A stretch of DNA of 64,000 bases from Paenibacillus sp. HWE-109 (lineage in GTDB: Bacteria; Bacillota; Bacilli; Paenibacillales; NBRC-103111): NCBI RefSeq assembly GCF_022163125.1, contig NZ_CP091881.1:8636501-8700500 (forward strand). Direction: 5' to 3'. The stretch's first letter is position 1, and the number at the start of each line of letters is the position of its first letter. The translations under genes and the position numbers were made by a program. The notes beneath the pieces are model-generated. The model was given only the letters and a program-made list of their open reading frames with translations, was not told the origin of the DNA and ran no database searches. Shown here in pieces: positions 16,512 through 25,883 of the stretch.

Positions 16512-18260
16512 ATCAAAGACTTTTGGCTCAAGAAACTAAACATCCGCCTGCTATCTGGCTCTTATCGGAGCATTCGCACGAAGCTGCTTTTCTGCTTTCT
16601 CATTGTCACGCTTATACCGCTGCTCTCGCTTGGGGCTTTGTCCTATTATCAGTCCGCGAAGGTGATTAATTCCCAGTTTGGCAAATACGGCGAGAATGCA
16701 GTAGCTCAGTTGGAGCAGCAGACAAGCTCCTATTTGAATCGTATGAATCAAACGACGGAGACGGTCTACTCCTATCTGCTTGATCCTGCAAGAGTTGATT
16801 TGGGGGACCAGGCTCCGACGACGTATAAAGAAATTATGGATAAGGATGACTTTGAAGTCCTTCTGAAAGCGCTTAAAACAGATCGGACTACTGGCATCTA
16901 TATCATTACCAGCTCTGGCTACTACTATGGAGAAAATAATCTTGATGTCTCGAAGCTCGGACTGATCCCGGCTTGGCAATCGATGTTGGATACACAGGAA
17001 GGGAAATATTGGCTGGGGTTCTATCCGCAGAATCATGGCATGAAGGAAAGCGAAGAATCCGGGATCCCCGTGCTCGGCTTAGCAGTACCGATTACTAATC
17101 CTTATGGCGCGCTGCGCGGCAGCAAAATTCTGATTGAAGAAAATGCCGGGGATCTGCTGCATATGTTCAAGCTGTTTGAGAATGATACGAAAGCTCATCT
17201 GAGAATAACGAATCCGCAGGGGCGAATTATATATGAGACGCAATCGACAATCACATCACAACCGAGTGATATTGTGTGGAACAAAACAGTTGCGGCCAAT
17301 CAATGGACCCTAGAGGCCAGGTTGCCTGCCCGGTTGTTCTACAGTTCTTCAGGAATAATAAGATCCAATACGATTCTGGTTGCTGTTGTGTCATGTTTGC
17401 TGGCTTTTGGGTTTGCTTATTGGTTCTCCTCCCGATTCACAGCGCGGATTCGTCGTCTGAAGGATGCGATGCAGAAGGTCGGCTTCGGCAAGCTGCAGAC
17501 GAGGACTCAGGTGGAAGCCAGGGATGAGCTGGGTAGTTTGGATACGAGTTTCAACAACATGGTGCGCGGCATTCAGACTTTGATCGGTGAGGTTGAACGA
17601 AGCGAGAGGCTGAAGAAGGAAGCGGAATTGAAAGCTTTTCATTATCAAATTAATCCTCATCTGCTCTTCAATACGCTTAATTCCATTCAGTGGAAAGCCA
17701 GATTGCAGGGGGCGGAGGATATCCGCCAAATGCTGTATCATCTGACGATGGTGCTGGAAGGCAATTTGGATATTTCGCAGGAGCTCATTCCGCTTGGTCG
17801 AGAGCTGCGAATGATTGAGCATTTTCTGAAAATTCAAGAGGTCCGCTATGGTCCTGTTTTCACCTATGAGTTGGTCTGTGATGAACAGCTTAAGCAATAT
17901 CTGATTCCCCGGATGACGCTGCAGCCATTGTTCGAAAATATTTTCTTCCACGGCTTCGAGGATGGCAAGGGAGTGATCCGTTTAAGCGTGCGGGAGGCAG
18001 GGAATCAGTTGCTGCTTGCGCTTTCCGATAATGGCGCAGGCATTCCGGCGGATAAATTAAAACGGCTTCTTCAGCCCGGTGATACGAAACGCAAAGGCAG
18101 GGGCGGTCTGGGCGTGCTGAATGCCGATCAGAAATTCAAGCTGCATTTTGGCCAGCAATATGGTTTAGCTGTGCAATCGATCCAAGGGGAAGGGACAACG
18201 ATCACGATGGAATGGCCTAAGAAGGAGGAGAGTCCGCATGGAAACAGCGAAGACCATTAA
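16512..18260 (+). CDS. YesM-type sensor histidine kinase, no canonical start codon upstream of the first helix
   Basis: About 582 residues: an N-terminal transmembrane helix (CFLIVTLIPLLSLGALSYY), an extracellular sensor region, a second helix (TILVAVVSCLLAFGFAYWF), a HAMP domain, the His_kinase box FHYQINPHLLFNTLNSIQWK and an ATP-binding domain with DNGAGIP. It phosphorylates the AraC-type regulator that overlaps it. The first ATG/GTG/TTG in frame is TTG 16638, which lies after helix 1 and would remove it. The frame is open upstream to 16449, and GGGAGGG (16498-16504) sits ahead of ATC codons at 16509 and 16512. I place the start at ATC 16512 (7-bp spacing). Either a rare AUC start is used or the start codon carries a base error. 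Confidence 0.82.
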   Translation: MKDFWLKKLNIRLLSGSYRSIRTKLLFCFLIVTLIPLLSLGALSYYQSAKVINSQFGKYGENAVAQLEQQTSSYLNRMNQTTETVYSYLLDPARVDLGDQAPTTYKEIMDKDDFEVLLKALKTDRTTGIYIITSSGYYYGENNLDVSKLGLIPAWQSMLDTQEGKYWLGFYPQNHGMKESEESGIPVLGLAVPITNPYGALRGSKILIEENAGDLLHMFKLFENDTKAHLRITNPQGRIIYETQSTITSQPSDIVWNKTVAANQWTLEARLPARLFYSSSGIIRSNTILVAVVSCLLAFGFAYWFSSRFTARIRRLKDAMQKVGFGKLQTRTQVEARDELGSLDTSFNNMVRGIQTLIGEVERSERLKKEAELKAFHYQINPHLLFNTLNSIQWKARLQGAEDIRQMLYHLTMVLEGNLDISQELIPLGRELRMIEHFLKIQEVRYGPVFTYELVCDEQLKQYLIPRMTLQPLFENIFFHGFEDGKGVIRLSVREAGNQLLLALSDNGAGIPADKLKRLLQPGDTKRKGRGGLGVLNADQKFKLHFGQQYGLAVQSIQGEGTTITMEWPKKEESPHGNSEDH

Positions 18261-19443
18261 GGTGATTATCGCAGATGATGAGAGCATCGTTCGCAAAGGG
18301 CTCCGTTCCACGGTGCCTTGGGATAAATACGGGATGGAAGTCGTGGCGGACGCCCCGAATGGCCGGAAAGCTTGGGAGGCTTTCCTGGAGCATCGGCCTC
18401 AAGTGGTGATTACGGACATTGTAATGCCCGAAATGGATGGGATTGAGCTGTCGCGCCGCGTCAAGGAAGCAGCGCCGGATACAAGAATCATCCTGCTCAG
18501 CTGCCACCGGGATTTCGAGTATGCCCAGCAAGGGATCAAGCTGGGAGCGGCAGGCTACTTGCTCAAGACGGCCTTCGAAGATGATGAGCTGGAGGGGATG
18601 CTGGCGAAGTTTCAGCATGATTTGGCGATGACGGCATCCGTCTCGGCCGTCACTCAGGCAGTTCCCGGTAAAGACGAAGATGAGCGTCTCGGAACACTGC
18701 TTTATGCTTGGCTGAATGGGCATAATGACAAGTTCGTCGAGGAAATGAAGAAACGGACCCGCGAGGTGTGGTCTTTCCACGGGGAGCCGGTGTATGTGTA
18801 CCTCATCAAGACGTCCGGGTGTGAGGCATCCTGGCTTGAACTTTTGAAGGAGAGCGCCCAAGAAGACCGCCAGCTCTGTGAAGGGGCGATCATTCCTTAT
18901 GGCGAGGAGCGCTGCTACTATATCGTGCCGGAATCGCTTCGGAAGGCGGCAGAGGGCTTGCTGGTTGAGCGAAAAAGCGAGAGCGCGAAGCTGCAGTGGG
19001 CCAGAAGAGGGCCGCTCACAAGCGCAGAAGAACGCTTAGAAGCGCTAGCATCCTTGCATAAAGCTTCGGAGTTGGAGAAAGCCTATGGCGTAACTGCCAC
19101 GGATTGGCCAGAGCCAATCTGGAAAGCAGTTAAGCTGCTGCACGACAATCCGGCCGCAGATTGGTCGGTCAGTGATGTGGCTGGACAGGTTGGCCTCAGT
19201 CGGAGCCATTTCTCGATCTTGTTCAAGAAAGCGCTGGGGGACAGCTTCGTCGCTTTTCAATACAAACGCAAACTCAAATTAGCCTATGGGTTATTAAAGG
19301 ATACCAACCTGACGATGCAGGATATCGCTGAGCGAACAGGGCTTGGGGATAGCAAATATTTCAGCAAATGGTTCAAACGATGCACAGGCCAAACGCCAAG
19401 CCACTACCGTGCCCAACAAAAAGACGGTACCCTCCGAACATAA
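18238..19443 (+). CDS. YesN-type response regulator with AraC DNA-binding domain
   Basis: A 401-residue protein with a receiver domain (acidic pair Asp13-Asp14, phospho-acceptor Asp60 in VVITDIVMPEMDG), a variable middle region and a C-terminal AraC double helix-turn-helix (about residues 300-395; DVAGQVGLSRSHFSILFKK and DIAERTGLGDSKYFSKWFKR). It overlaps the kinase gene by 23 bp. The nearest likely target is the sugar-importer and beta-galactosidase operon starting at 19580. Confidence 0.9.
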   Translation: METAKTIKVIIADDESIVRKGLRSTVPWDKYGMEVVADAPNGRKAWEAFLEHRPQVVITDIVMPEMDGIELSRRVKEAAPDTRIILLSCHRDFEYAQQGIKLGAAGYLLKTAFEDDELEGMLAKFQHDLAMTASVSAVTQAVPGKDEDERLGTLLYAWLNGHNDKFVEEMKKRTREVWSFHGEPVYVYLIKTSGCEASWLELLKESAQEDRQLCEGAIIPYGEERCYYIVPESLRKAAEGLLVERKSESAKLQWARRGPLTSAEERLEALASLHKASELEKAYGVTATDWPEPIWKAVKLLHDNPAADWSVSDVAGQVGLSRSHFSILFKKALGDSFVAFQYKRKLKLAYGLLKDTNLTMQDIAERTGLGDSKYFSKWFKRCTGQTPSHYRAQQKDGTLRT

Positions 19444-19501
19444 CGGCACCCGTCTTCGCAAATCGAACAAAAAAGCGCAAACATTCGAATAGTTATCGGT
19501 T

Positions 19502-19541
19502 TTGAACCGCTTTCATTTTAGTTATGATGAAAGCGGTTCAA
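19502..19541. promoter_or_regulatory. Perfect palindrome with cre-like arms at the promoter of the beta-galactosidase operon
   Basis: TTGAACCGCTTTCAT (19502-19516) and ATGAAAGCGGTTCAA (19527-19541) are exact inverted repeats around a 10-base spacer. Each arm fits the cre consensus at 14 of 15 positions. A possible -10 box TATGAT (19523-19528) lies between the arms. It may be a double cre operator, a YesN-type regulator site, or an RNA hairpin in the leader. Confidence 0.65.
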
Positions 19542-19579
19542 TTATTATTACTTCACTCATCGATAGGGGAGCTGACCGA

Positions 19580-20857
19580 ATGAAGAAGAAACTTTCACTC
19601 ATTGTCCTTACATCTGCAATCACCATTACAACGCTTACAGCATGCGGGAATAACGAAGGTACCAAAGACAAAGCGGCAAAGCCGGCAGAGACGAACCCTT
19701 CAGCCAATGTGAAAACGCTTCGATTCGCCACCTGGGATACCGGAGATGCACTGAAAATTGAGCAGGATATCGCGAAGAAGTTCGAAGCGAATCATCCTGG
19801 AACGGTAGTTCAAGTAGAAGCTTACGCTGACGGTTTCGATCAGAAGCTGGCAGCCGGTTTCGGCGCTACGAATCCTCCGGATGTGATGTACATGTGGGAT
19901 TTCCCAACGTATCATCAGTCGCTTGAACCGCTTGGCAGCTACGCTGACGGGGATAAGGATTTGAAGAAGGATGATTTCTACAAAGGGTTGTTCAATTACG
20001 CGACGATCGACAACAAGCTTTATGGGATTCCGGCTGGTTTTACGACCCGTGTTATGTATTACAACAAGAAGATTTTCGATAATGCCAAAGTTCCTTATCC
20101 TAAGGATGGTTGGACATGGGATGAATTCCAGGAAATTACTAAGAAGCTGACGGATAAGGCGAATAAACAGTATGGATTTGGTGTTCGTGCCGAGAATGAT
20201 ACGTACGATTTGCAAGGTTTCGTGTGGAGCAATGGCGGTTCTTATATTTCGGATGACGGTAAAACGATAAACGGCTTCATGAACAGCAAAGCAACCGCCG
20301 GGGCTATTCAAATTTTCGGAGATATGCTCAAGAACGGTTCGGCCGTGTTAGCCGGAGGCAAGGGGCAGCAAAGCGGCGAGGATATTTTCAAAGCCGGGAA
20401 AATCGCCATGTGGGAAAGCGGCATCTGGCCACTGGAATCGTTCAAACAAGCAGGAATTGATGTAGGGACCGTGGAGATGCCTGCATTCCCAGGTAAACCA
20501 GTCAAAGGTGTCATTGCTGAATCCGCCCTTTCTATTGCGAAGGATTCGAAGCAGAAGGACCTCGCTTGGGAGTTTATCAAATATTATGTTGGGAGCGAAG
20601 CGATCAAAATGCGCGTAGCGGATTTGCCAGTCAGAGGAAGTGTCGTGAACGAGCTGAAGAAGGATCAAGACCCGCTATACAAGCCGTTCTACACCATGCT
20701 GCAGCGCTCCGACAACTCGCCAGCGTTCCTGCTCAATGCCAAGTGGAATGAAATAAACCGCCAGCTATCGGCAGCTGTAGAAGCCGTCGTTCAAGGCAGC
20801 AGTGCTCAAGATGCGCTGGATCAGGCAGTAAAAGACAGCGAGCGTTATTTGAAATAA
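19580..20857 (+). CDS. Sugar ABC transporter substrate-binding lipoprotein
   Basis: The 425-residue family 1 solute-binding protein has a lipoprotein signal (MKKKLSLIVL, lipobox LTAC). Motifs include FATWDTGDALKIEQDIAKKF and YGIPAGFTTRVMYYNKKIF. I place the start at ATG 19580 after AGGGGAG; the longer frame from 19502 begins inside the palindromic regulatory site. It delivers a sugar to the permeases at 20893 and 21885. The downstream beta-galactosidase suggests a galactoside ligand. Confidence 0.88.
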   Translation: MKKKLSLIVLTSAITITTLTACGNNEGTKDKAAKPAETNPSANVKTLRFATWDTGDALKIEQDIAKKFEANHPGTVVQVEAYADGFDQKLAAGFGATNPPDVMYMWDFPTYHQSLEPLGSYADGDKDLKKDDFYKGLFNYATIDNKLYGIPAGFTTRVMYYNKKIFDNAKVPYPKDGWTWDEFQEITKKLTDKANKQYGFGVRAENDTYDLQGFVWSNGGSYISDDGKTINGFMNSKATAGAIQIFGDMLKNGSAVLAGGKGQQSGEDIFKAGKIAMWESGIWPLESFKQAGIDVGTVEMPAFPGKPVKGVIAESALSIAKDSKQKDLAWEFIKYYVGSEAIKMRVADLPVRGSVVNELKKDQDPLYKPFYTMLQRSDNSPAFLLNAKWNEINRQLSAAVEAVVQGSSAQDALDQAVKDSERYLK

Positions 20858-20892
20858 GAAGACTACAGTCTCTGCAGAAAGAAGGTTAGGAG

Positions 20893-21888
20893 ATGGCTCA
20901 GACCTACCCGCAGCAAGCAAGCGCAGAGAAACCATTGGCCAGCCTCATGCCTAGAAGGAAACGAAGCTTAGGTGGGGTCATTCCCTACCTCTTCATTTTC
21001 CCGTGGATCTTTGGATTCCTGGTGTTCACGTTAGGGCCTTTGTTATTCTCGCTCATTATTTCATTTTTTGATTGGCCGATTGTAGGGAAAGTGCGTTTTA
21101 TCGGCTTAGGCAATTATATCGATATGTTCACGGATGACCCGCTGTTCTGGAAATCGTTCGGCGTGACGATCAAATTCGCTGCGTTGTTTGTTCCTCTTAA
21201 TATCGCGGTTGCGCTAGGTCTGGCGATTCTGCTCAATCAGAAAGTGCGCGGCAGCGCGATTTTCCGCACGGCGTTTTATTTGCCATCTGTGATCTCGGGT
21301 GTTGCCCTTGCGATGATTTGGGCTTGGGTGTACAGCGGGGATTACGGCATTCTGAATTATTTCCTGTCGCTTATCGGCGTACAAGGTCCGAATTGGTTGA
21401 ACAATGCGCATTGGTCTCTGGTCGCGATGGTCGTTGCCAGCCTGTGGGGACAGGGCTCGATGATGCTCGTCTTCCTTGCAGGGCTCAAGGGGATACCTAA
21501 GGACCTGTATGAATCTGCTTCTATTGACGGAGCAGGCAAGTTAAGACAATTTTTCAGCGTGACGATTCCGATGCTCAGTCCGACCATCATTTTTAATCTT
21601 ATTACGTCCATTATTGCGGCATTTCAACAGCTGACGCTTGCTCTCTTGCTTACGGGAGGCGGTCCTTTGAAATCAACCTACTTTTACGCGATGTACATGT
21701 ACGAGAATGCCTTTAAGTTTTTCAAAATGGGGTATTCCGCAGCCAATGCCTGGTTCATGTTCCTTATTGTCCTCAGTCTCACGTTCCTTGTCTTCAAATC
21801 GTCAGAGGCGTGGGTGTTCTATGAAGGCGAAATGAAACGCAAACCGCAGAAGAAAGCGAAGTCCAGCGGAAGGGGGCGGTCTTCATGA
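20893..21888 (+). CDS. Sugar ABC transporter permease (MalF/UgpA type)
   Basis: The 331-residue CUT1 membrane subunit has a hydrophilic N-terminus (about 28 residues), then GVIPYLFIFPWIFGFLVF and about six membrane helices. The EAA loop is ESASIDGAGKLRQFFSVTIP. The basic C-terminus (MKRKPQKKAKSSGRGRSS) is cytoplasmic. It overlaps the next permease by an ATGA junction. No ATPase is encoded in the operon. Confidence 0.9.
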   Translation: MAQTYPQQASAEKPLASLMPRRKRSLGGVIPYLFIFPWIFGFLVFTLGPLLFSLIISFFDWPIVGKVRFIGLGNYIDMFTDDPLFWKSFGVTIKFAALFVPLNIAVALGLAILLNQKVRGSAIFRTAFYLPSVISGVALAMIWAWVYSGDYGILNYFLSLIGVQGPNWLNNAHWSLVAMVVASLWGQGSMMLVFLAGLKGIPKDLYESASIDGAGKLRQFFSVTIPMLSPTIIFNLITSIIAAFQQLTLALLLTGGGPLKSTYFYAMYMYENAFKFFKMGYSAANAWFMFLIVLSLTFLVFKSSEAWVFYEGEMKRKPQKKAKSSGRGRSS

Positions 21889-22697
21889 AACGGGTAGTCG
21901 TCTATGGCTTGCTGATTGTCTGCTCGCTGTTGTTCGTCGCTCCGCTGTTCTGGGCGGTGACGACGGCGCTGAAATCGCCAACCGAGCTGTACCTTTTCCC
22001 GCCTAAATGGATTCCTTCTGTTTGGAAATTCGGCAATTTTGCCGATGCGTGGACGATTCAGCCGTTTAACTTATTCCTGAAAAATACCGTCATCGTGACG
22101 TTGTTGTCCACGCTAGGCCAACTGATATCCTGCACGCTCGTAGCCTACGGGTTCGCGAGATTTGAATTTAAAGGGCGCGATCTATTATTTCTGATTGTGC
22201 TCGCAACGATGATGATTCCTTGGGAAGTTACCATGATTCCGCAGTACATGGAATTTAACTATCTGGGCTGGATTAATACGCTCAAACCGCTTATAGTCCC
22301 ATCGTTTTTTGGTTCAGCATACTACATTTTCTTGCTGAGACAATTCATCCTCACGCTTCCTCGTGAATTGGATGAGGCAGCTACCATTGATGGAGCGAAT
22401 AAATTCGCTATTCTCGTGCGGATTATCGTTCCTCTCATGGGACCGTCGCTGATCTTAGTCGGCGTGTTTCAGATGATGAGCTGTTGGAACGATTATCTCG
22501 GACCGCTCATTTTCCTAAATGATCAATCGAAATATACATTGACGCTTGGATTATCGCAGTTCAAAGGCATGTTCGGCGTCGATATGCAGTCCATTATGGC
22601 AATCACCTGTCTGATCTCCATCCCGCCGCTGGCTGTTTTCTTTTTCGCGCAGCGTTATATTGTCGGCGGTATCGCAGGTACGGGAATTAAAGGATAG
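21885..22697 (+). CDS. Sugar ABC transporter permease (MalG/UgpE type)
   Basis: The 270-residue membrane partner of the preceding permease begins MKRVVVYGLLIVCSLLFVAP, with YGFARFEFKG and the EAA loop DEAATIDGANKFAILVRIIV. The family-typical C-terminus GGIAGTGIKG is present. The start overlaps the upstream stop by four bases, indicating translational coupling. Confidence 0.9.
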   Translation: MKRVVVYGLLIVCSLLFVAPLFWAVTTALKSPTELYLFPPKWIPSVWKFGNFADAWTIQPFNLFLKNTVIVTLLSTLGQLISCTLVAYGFARFEFKGRDLLFLIVLATMMIPWEVTMIPQYMEFNYLGWINTLKPLIVPSFFGSAYYIFLLRQFILTLPRELDEAATIDGANKFAILVRIIVPLMGPSLILVGVFQMMSCWNDYLGPLIFLNDQSKYTLTLGLSQFKGMFGVDMQSIMAITCLISIPPLAVFFFAQRYIVGGIAGTGIKG

Positions 22698-22748
22698 ATG
22701 CAAGATTCGTAGAGATAGAATGATAGAGAGACGAGAGGAGAAGCAGCC

Positions 22749-25700
22749 ATGCGTAACGAGAAAGTGACACGCGATTGGGATAATCTGGCGGTGCTGGAGC
22801 GCAATCGTACGAAGAGTCGGGCGTATTTCATCCCGTACTCCGATCGGACCGGGGCTTTGAGCTATGATCGCGGGAGCTCCCCTTGGTTCAAATCCTTGAA
22901 TGGCTATTGGAAGTTTCATTATGCGAAAGGGCCGGAATGGGCGCCGGATGATTTTTACGAAAAGAATTATGACCTGTCTGGTTGGGATGAGATCCAGGTT
23001 CCGAGCCACTGGCAGTTGAAAGGCTATGGAAACCCTCATTACACGGACTTATATTATCCGTTCCCGGTTAATCCTCCGCATGTGCCTAATGATAATCCTA
23101 CAGGCAGCTATGTGCGAGAGTTTGAACTTCCTTCACACTGGGACGGCAGGAAGCTGGCCGTGAAATTCGATGGCGTGGACAGTGCTTTCCATGTATGGGT
23201 GAACGGGGCATTCGTAGGTTACAGTCAAGGCAGCCGATTGACGTCAGAGTTTGACTTGACCCCCTATATTAATCAGGGAATCAACCGAATGGCAGTGCGC
23301 GTCTATCAATGGTCAGACGGCAGCTATCTGGAAGATCAGGACATGTGGTATATGAGCGGTATTTTCCGCGATGTGTATCTGATTTCGGAGCCATCCTCCG
23401 CGCGGATCGTGGACTATAGGATTGTGACGGAATTGGACGCGGCCTACAGCAATGCGACATTATCTGTTGAGGTTGAACTGCAAGGCGAAGCGCTGCAAGG
23501 GAAACTCCTGCTGGAGCTGTTGGATAGCGAAGGGGCGCATGTTGTTTCGGCCGAAAAGCAGATCGCTGATGCGGCTAGCGGGAAGACGGTCCTCGTGTTT
23601 TCCATGTCGGTCACGAAGCCTGCGCTATGGAGCGCTGAAGCTCCATCACTCTATCATTTGGCCTTAAGTCTAGTAGATCAGAACGACAGGGTGATAGAGT
23701 CAGCTGCCCAGCGCGTGGGCTTCCGGAAGATCGAAGTGAAGGAAGGCCAGTTCTTGGTGAACGGCAAAGCGATCATGCTCAAAGGTGTAAACCGCCATGA
23801 TCACCATCCGGATACAGGACGTACAGTGACGCTAACGACGATGATTCAAGATGTGAAAATGATGAAGCAGCATAATATCAATGCGGTCAGAACGGCTCAT
23901 TATCCGAATGACCCGCGGTTCTATGATATTTGCGATGAATATGGCCTGTATGTCATGGAAGAAACCGATTTGGAAACCCACGGCTTCGAGCCTCTGGGCA
24001 ATATTTCCCGGTTAAGCGATGATCCTGCCTGGCAGGAAGCTTATGTAGACCGCGTGCGCCGCATGGTGGAGCGCGACAAGAATCATCCTTCGGTTCTATT
24101 CTGGTCACTCGGCAATGAGTCCGGCTTCGGCTGCAATTTCCGGGCGATGTCAGCGTGGTGCAAACAAGCAGATCCAACCCGGCTTATTCATTATGAAGAA
24201 GATCGTGAAGCGGAAGTGTGCGATATTGTGAGCACCATGTACTCCTCTGTGGAGAAGATGGCAGGCTTCGGCCAGTTGATTGATCATCCAAAACCGCATA
24301 TCCTATGCGAATTTGCGCATGCCATGGGGAATGGCCCAGGCGGGCTTAGACCTTATTTTGATACTTTCGATGCTTATAGAAGGTTGCAGGGCGGTTTCGT
24401 ATGGGAATGGATTGACCACGGAATTCGCAGGAAAACAGCGGATGGCAGAGACGACTACGCCTATGGCGGAGACTATGGCGATGTGCCGAACAACAGCAAT
24501 TTTGTCATTGATGGTCTTGTACGGCCGGATCGGACACCTTCGCCAGGTCTTATTGAATATAAGAAAATTATCGAGCCTGTTCGAGTCGAGCATATAAAAG
24601 AGGATCGCATACGGATCACGAATCGCTATGACTTTGTGACTCTCGATCACCTCTACGCCGATTGGAGCGTAACGGTAGAAGGTCAGACTGTCCAAAGCGG
24701 CATATTGGTTCTGCCGCGTATTGATCCTGGTGAAAGTGCAGAGCTGAGCATTCCATTCCAAGCAGACCGTCAGGTCGCCTTCTTGGAACAGGGGGCTGAG
24801 CGCTGGTTGAATATCGGCTTCACGCTTGCATCGGATTGTATCTGGGGCGAGCAAGGACATGAGATAGCTTGGGGACAATTCGCGTTAAGTGCAGTTGAGA
24901 ACAGCACTTCAGAAGCAGCAAGTCTGCCGATTCGCAGCTTGATTTGCCTGGAGAAAGATCGCGAGCTTATCCTCACGAATGATTTATTTACGATCACGTT
25001 CGATACCCGTCTTGCCGGAATTAGATCACTGCGAATTAACGGCAAGGATCTTATGAACGCAGGGCCGCGTCTCAATTTCTGGCGTGCGCCGATTGATAAC
25101 GACATGTATGTCCTGCCAGACTGGCGCAAGGCTCATCTCGATAGACTCAGCGAGCGTATCGATCACTGCCGCTGGGAGCGGGTGAATGAGGGGACGATTC
25201 GGATAACGTGGGAGTCACGCATCGCGCCTCCGGTATTCGATTGGGGCTTCCGATGTGAGACGACCTACACCCTAACAGGATCAGGGCTCATCATCATTGA
25301 CGTGCAAGGGGTCCCGGAAGGCAAACCTCCTGCGATGCTTCCTAAGATTGGACTGCAAATGGAGATTCCAGGAGACATGGATGCTGTGAAATGGTATGGA
25401 CGCGGCCCTGGAGAGAGCTACTCGGATAGTAAAGAAGCGGGACGGTTCGGTGTTTATCAGAAGTCGGTAGATGACTTATTCACTCCTTATATTTATCCGC
25501 AGGAAAATGGCAACCGCACCGATGTCAGATGGGTGTCGATTACGGATGGCGCCGGGACCGGCCTGCTTGCCGCAGGAGCGCCGACACTTGAATTCAGCGC
25601 AAGACGCTATACGGACGCTGATTTGGAAGCAGCCAAACATGCGACTGATCTTGTCGCGCGGGACTTCATAACACTGAATTTGGACTACAGGCAGAATGGT

Positions 25701-25883
25701 CTGGGCAGCAATAGCTGTGGACCTGCTCAATCGCCAGAGAACGCAGTCGCATCAGAAGCATTCCGTTTCAGGATGCTGCTTAAGCCCTATCTATCTGAAG
25801 ATGCCCAAGCAGAGCGGCTGAGCCATCAAATGAGACGAGAAATGAACACGAACCAGCCACAGGAGGGAACTAACCATGCTTAA
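22749..25883 (+). CDS. lacZ: GH2 beta-galactosidase (LacZ type)
   Basis: At 1044 residues it has the full LacZ architecture: jelly-roll sugar-binding domain, Ig-like domain, TIM barrel, second Ig-like domain and the C-terminal beta-galactosidase small-chain domain. Diagnostic motifs are KGVNRHDHHPDTGR, the acid/base Glu457 in LGNESGFG, and the nucleophile Glu521 in CEFAHAMGNGPG. It hydrolyses terminal beta-galactosides in the cytoplasm, following uptake by the importer just upstream. GAGGAG precedes the ATG. Its stop overlaps the SDR gene by 8 bp. A related GH2 specificity such as beta-galacturonosidase cannot be excluded. Confidence 0.9.
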   Translation: MRNEKVTRDWDNLAVLERNRTKSRAYFIPYSDRTGALSYDRGSSPWFKSLNGYWKFHYAKGPEWAPDDFYEKNYDLSGWDEIQVPSHWQLKGYGNPHYTDLYYPFPVNPPHVPNDNPTGSYVREFELPSHWDGRKLAVKFDGVDSAFHVWVNGAFVGYSQGSRLTSEFDLTPYINQGINRMAVRVYQWSDGSYLEDQDMWYMSGIFRDVYLISEPSSARIVDYRIVTELDAAYSNATLSVEVELQGEALQGKLLLELLDSEGAHVVSAEKQIADAASGKTVLVFSMSVTKPALWSAEAPSLYHLALSLVDQNDRVIESAAQRVGFRKIEVKEGQFLVNGKAIMLKGVNRHDHHPDTGRTVTLTTMIQDVKMMKQHNINAVRTAHYPNDPRFYDICDEYGLYVMEETDLETHGFEPLGNISRLSDDPAWQEAYVDRVRRMVERDKNHPSVLFWSLGNESGFGCNFRAMSAWCKQADPTRLIHYEEDREAEVCDIVSTMYSSVEKMAGFGQLIDHPKPHILCEFAHAMGNGPGGLRPYFDTFDAYRRLQGGFVWEWIDHGIRRKTADGRDDYAYGGDYGDVPNNSNFVIDGLVRPDRTPSPGLIEYKKIIEPVRVEHIKEDRIRITNRYDFVTLDHLYADWSVTVEGQTVQSGILVLPRIDPGESAELSIPFQADRQVAFLEQGAERWLNIGFTLASDCIWGEQGHEIAWGQFALSAVENSTSEAASLPIRSLICLEKDRELILTNDLFTITFDTRLAGIRSLRINGKDLMNAGPRLNFWRAPIDNDMYVLPDWRKAHLDRLSERIDHCRWERVNEGTIRITWESRIAPPVFDWGFRCETTYTLTGSGLIIIDVQGVPEGKPPAMLPKIGLQMEIPGDMDAVKWYGRGPGESYSDSKEAGRFGVYQKSVDDLFTPYIYPQENGNRTDVRWVSITDGAGTGLLAAGAPTLEFSARRYTDADLEAAKHATDLVARDFITLNLDYRQNGLGSNSCGPAQSPENAVASEAFRFRMLLKPYLSEDAQAERLSHQMRREMNTNQPQEGTNHA

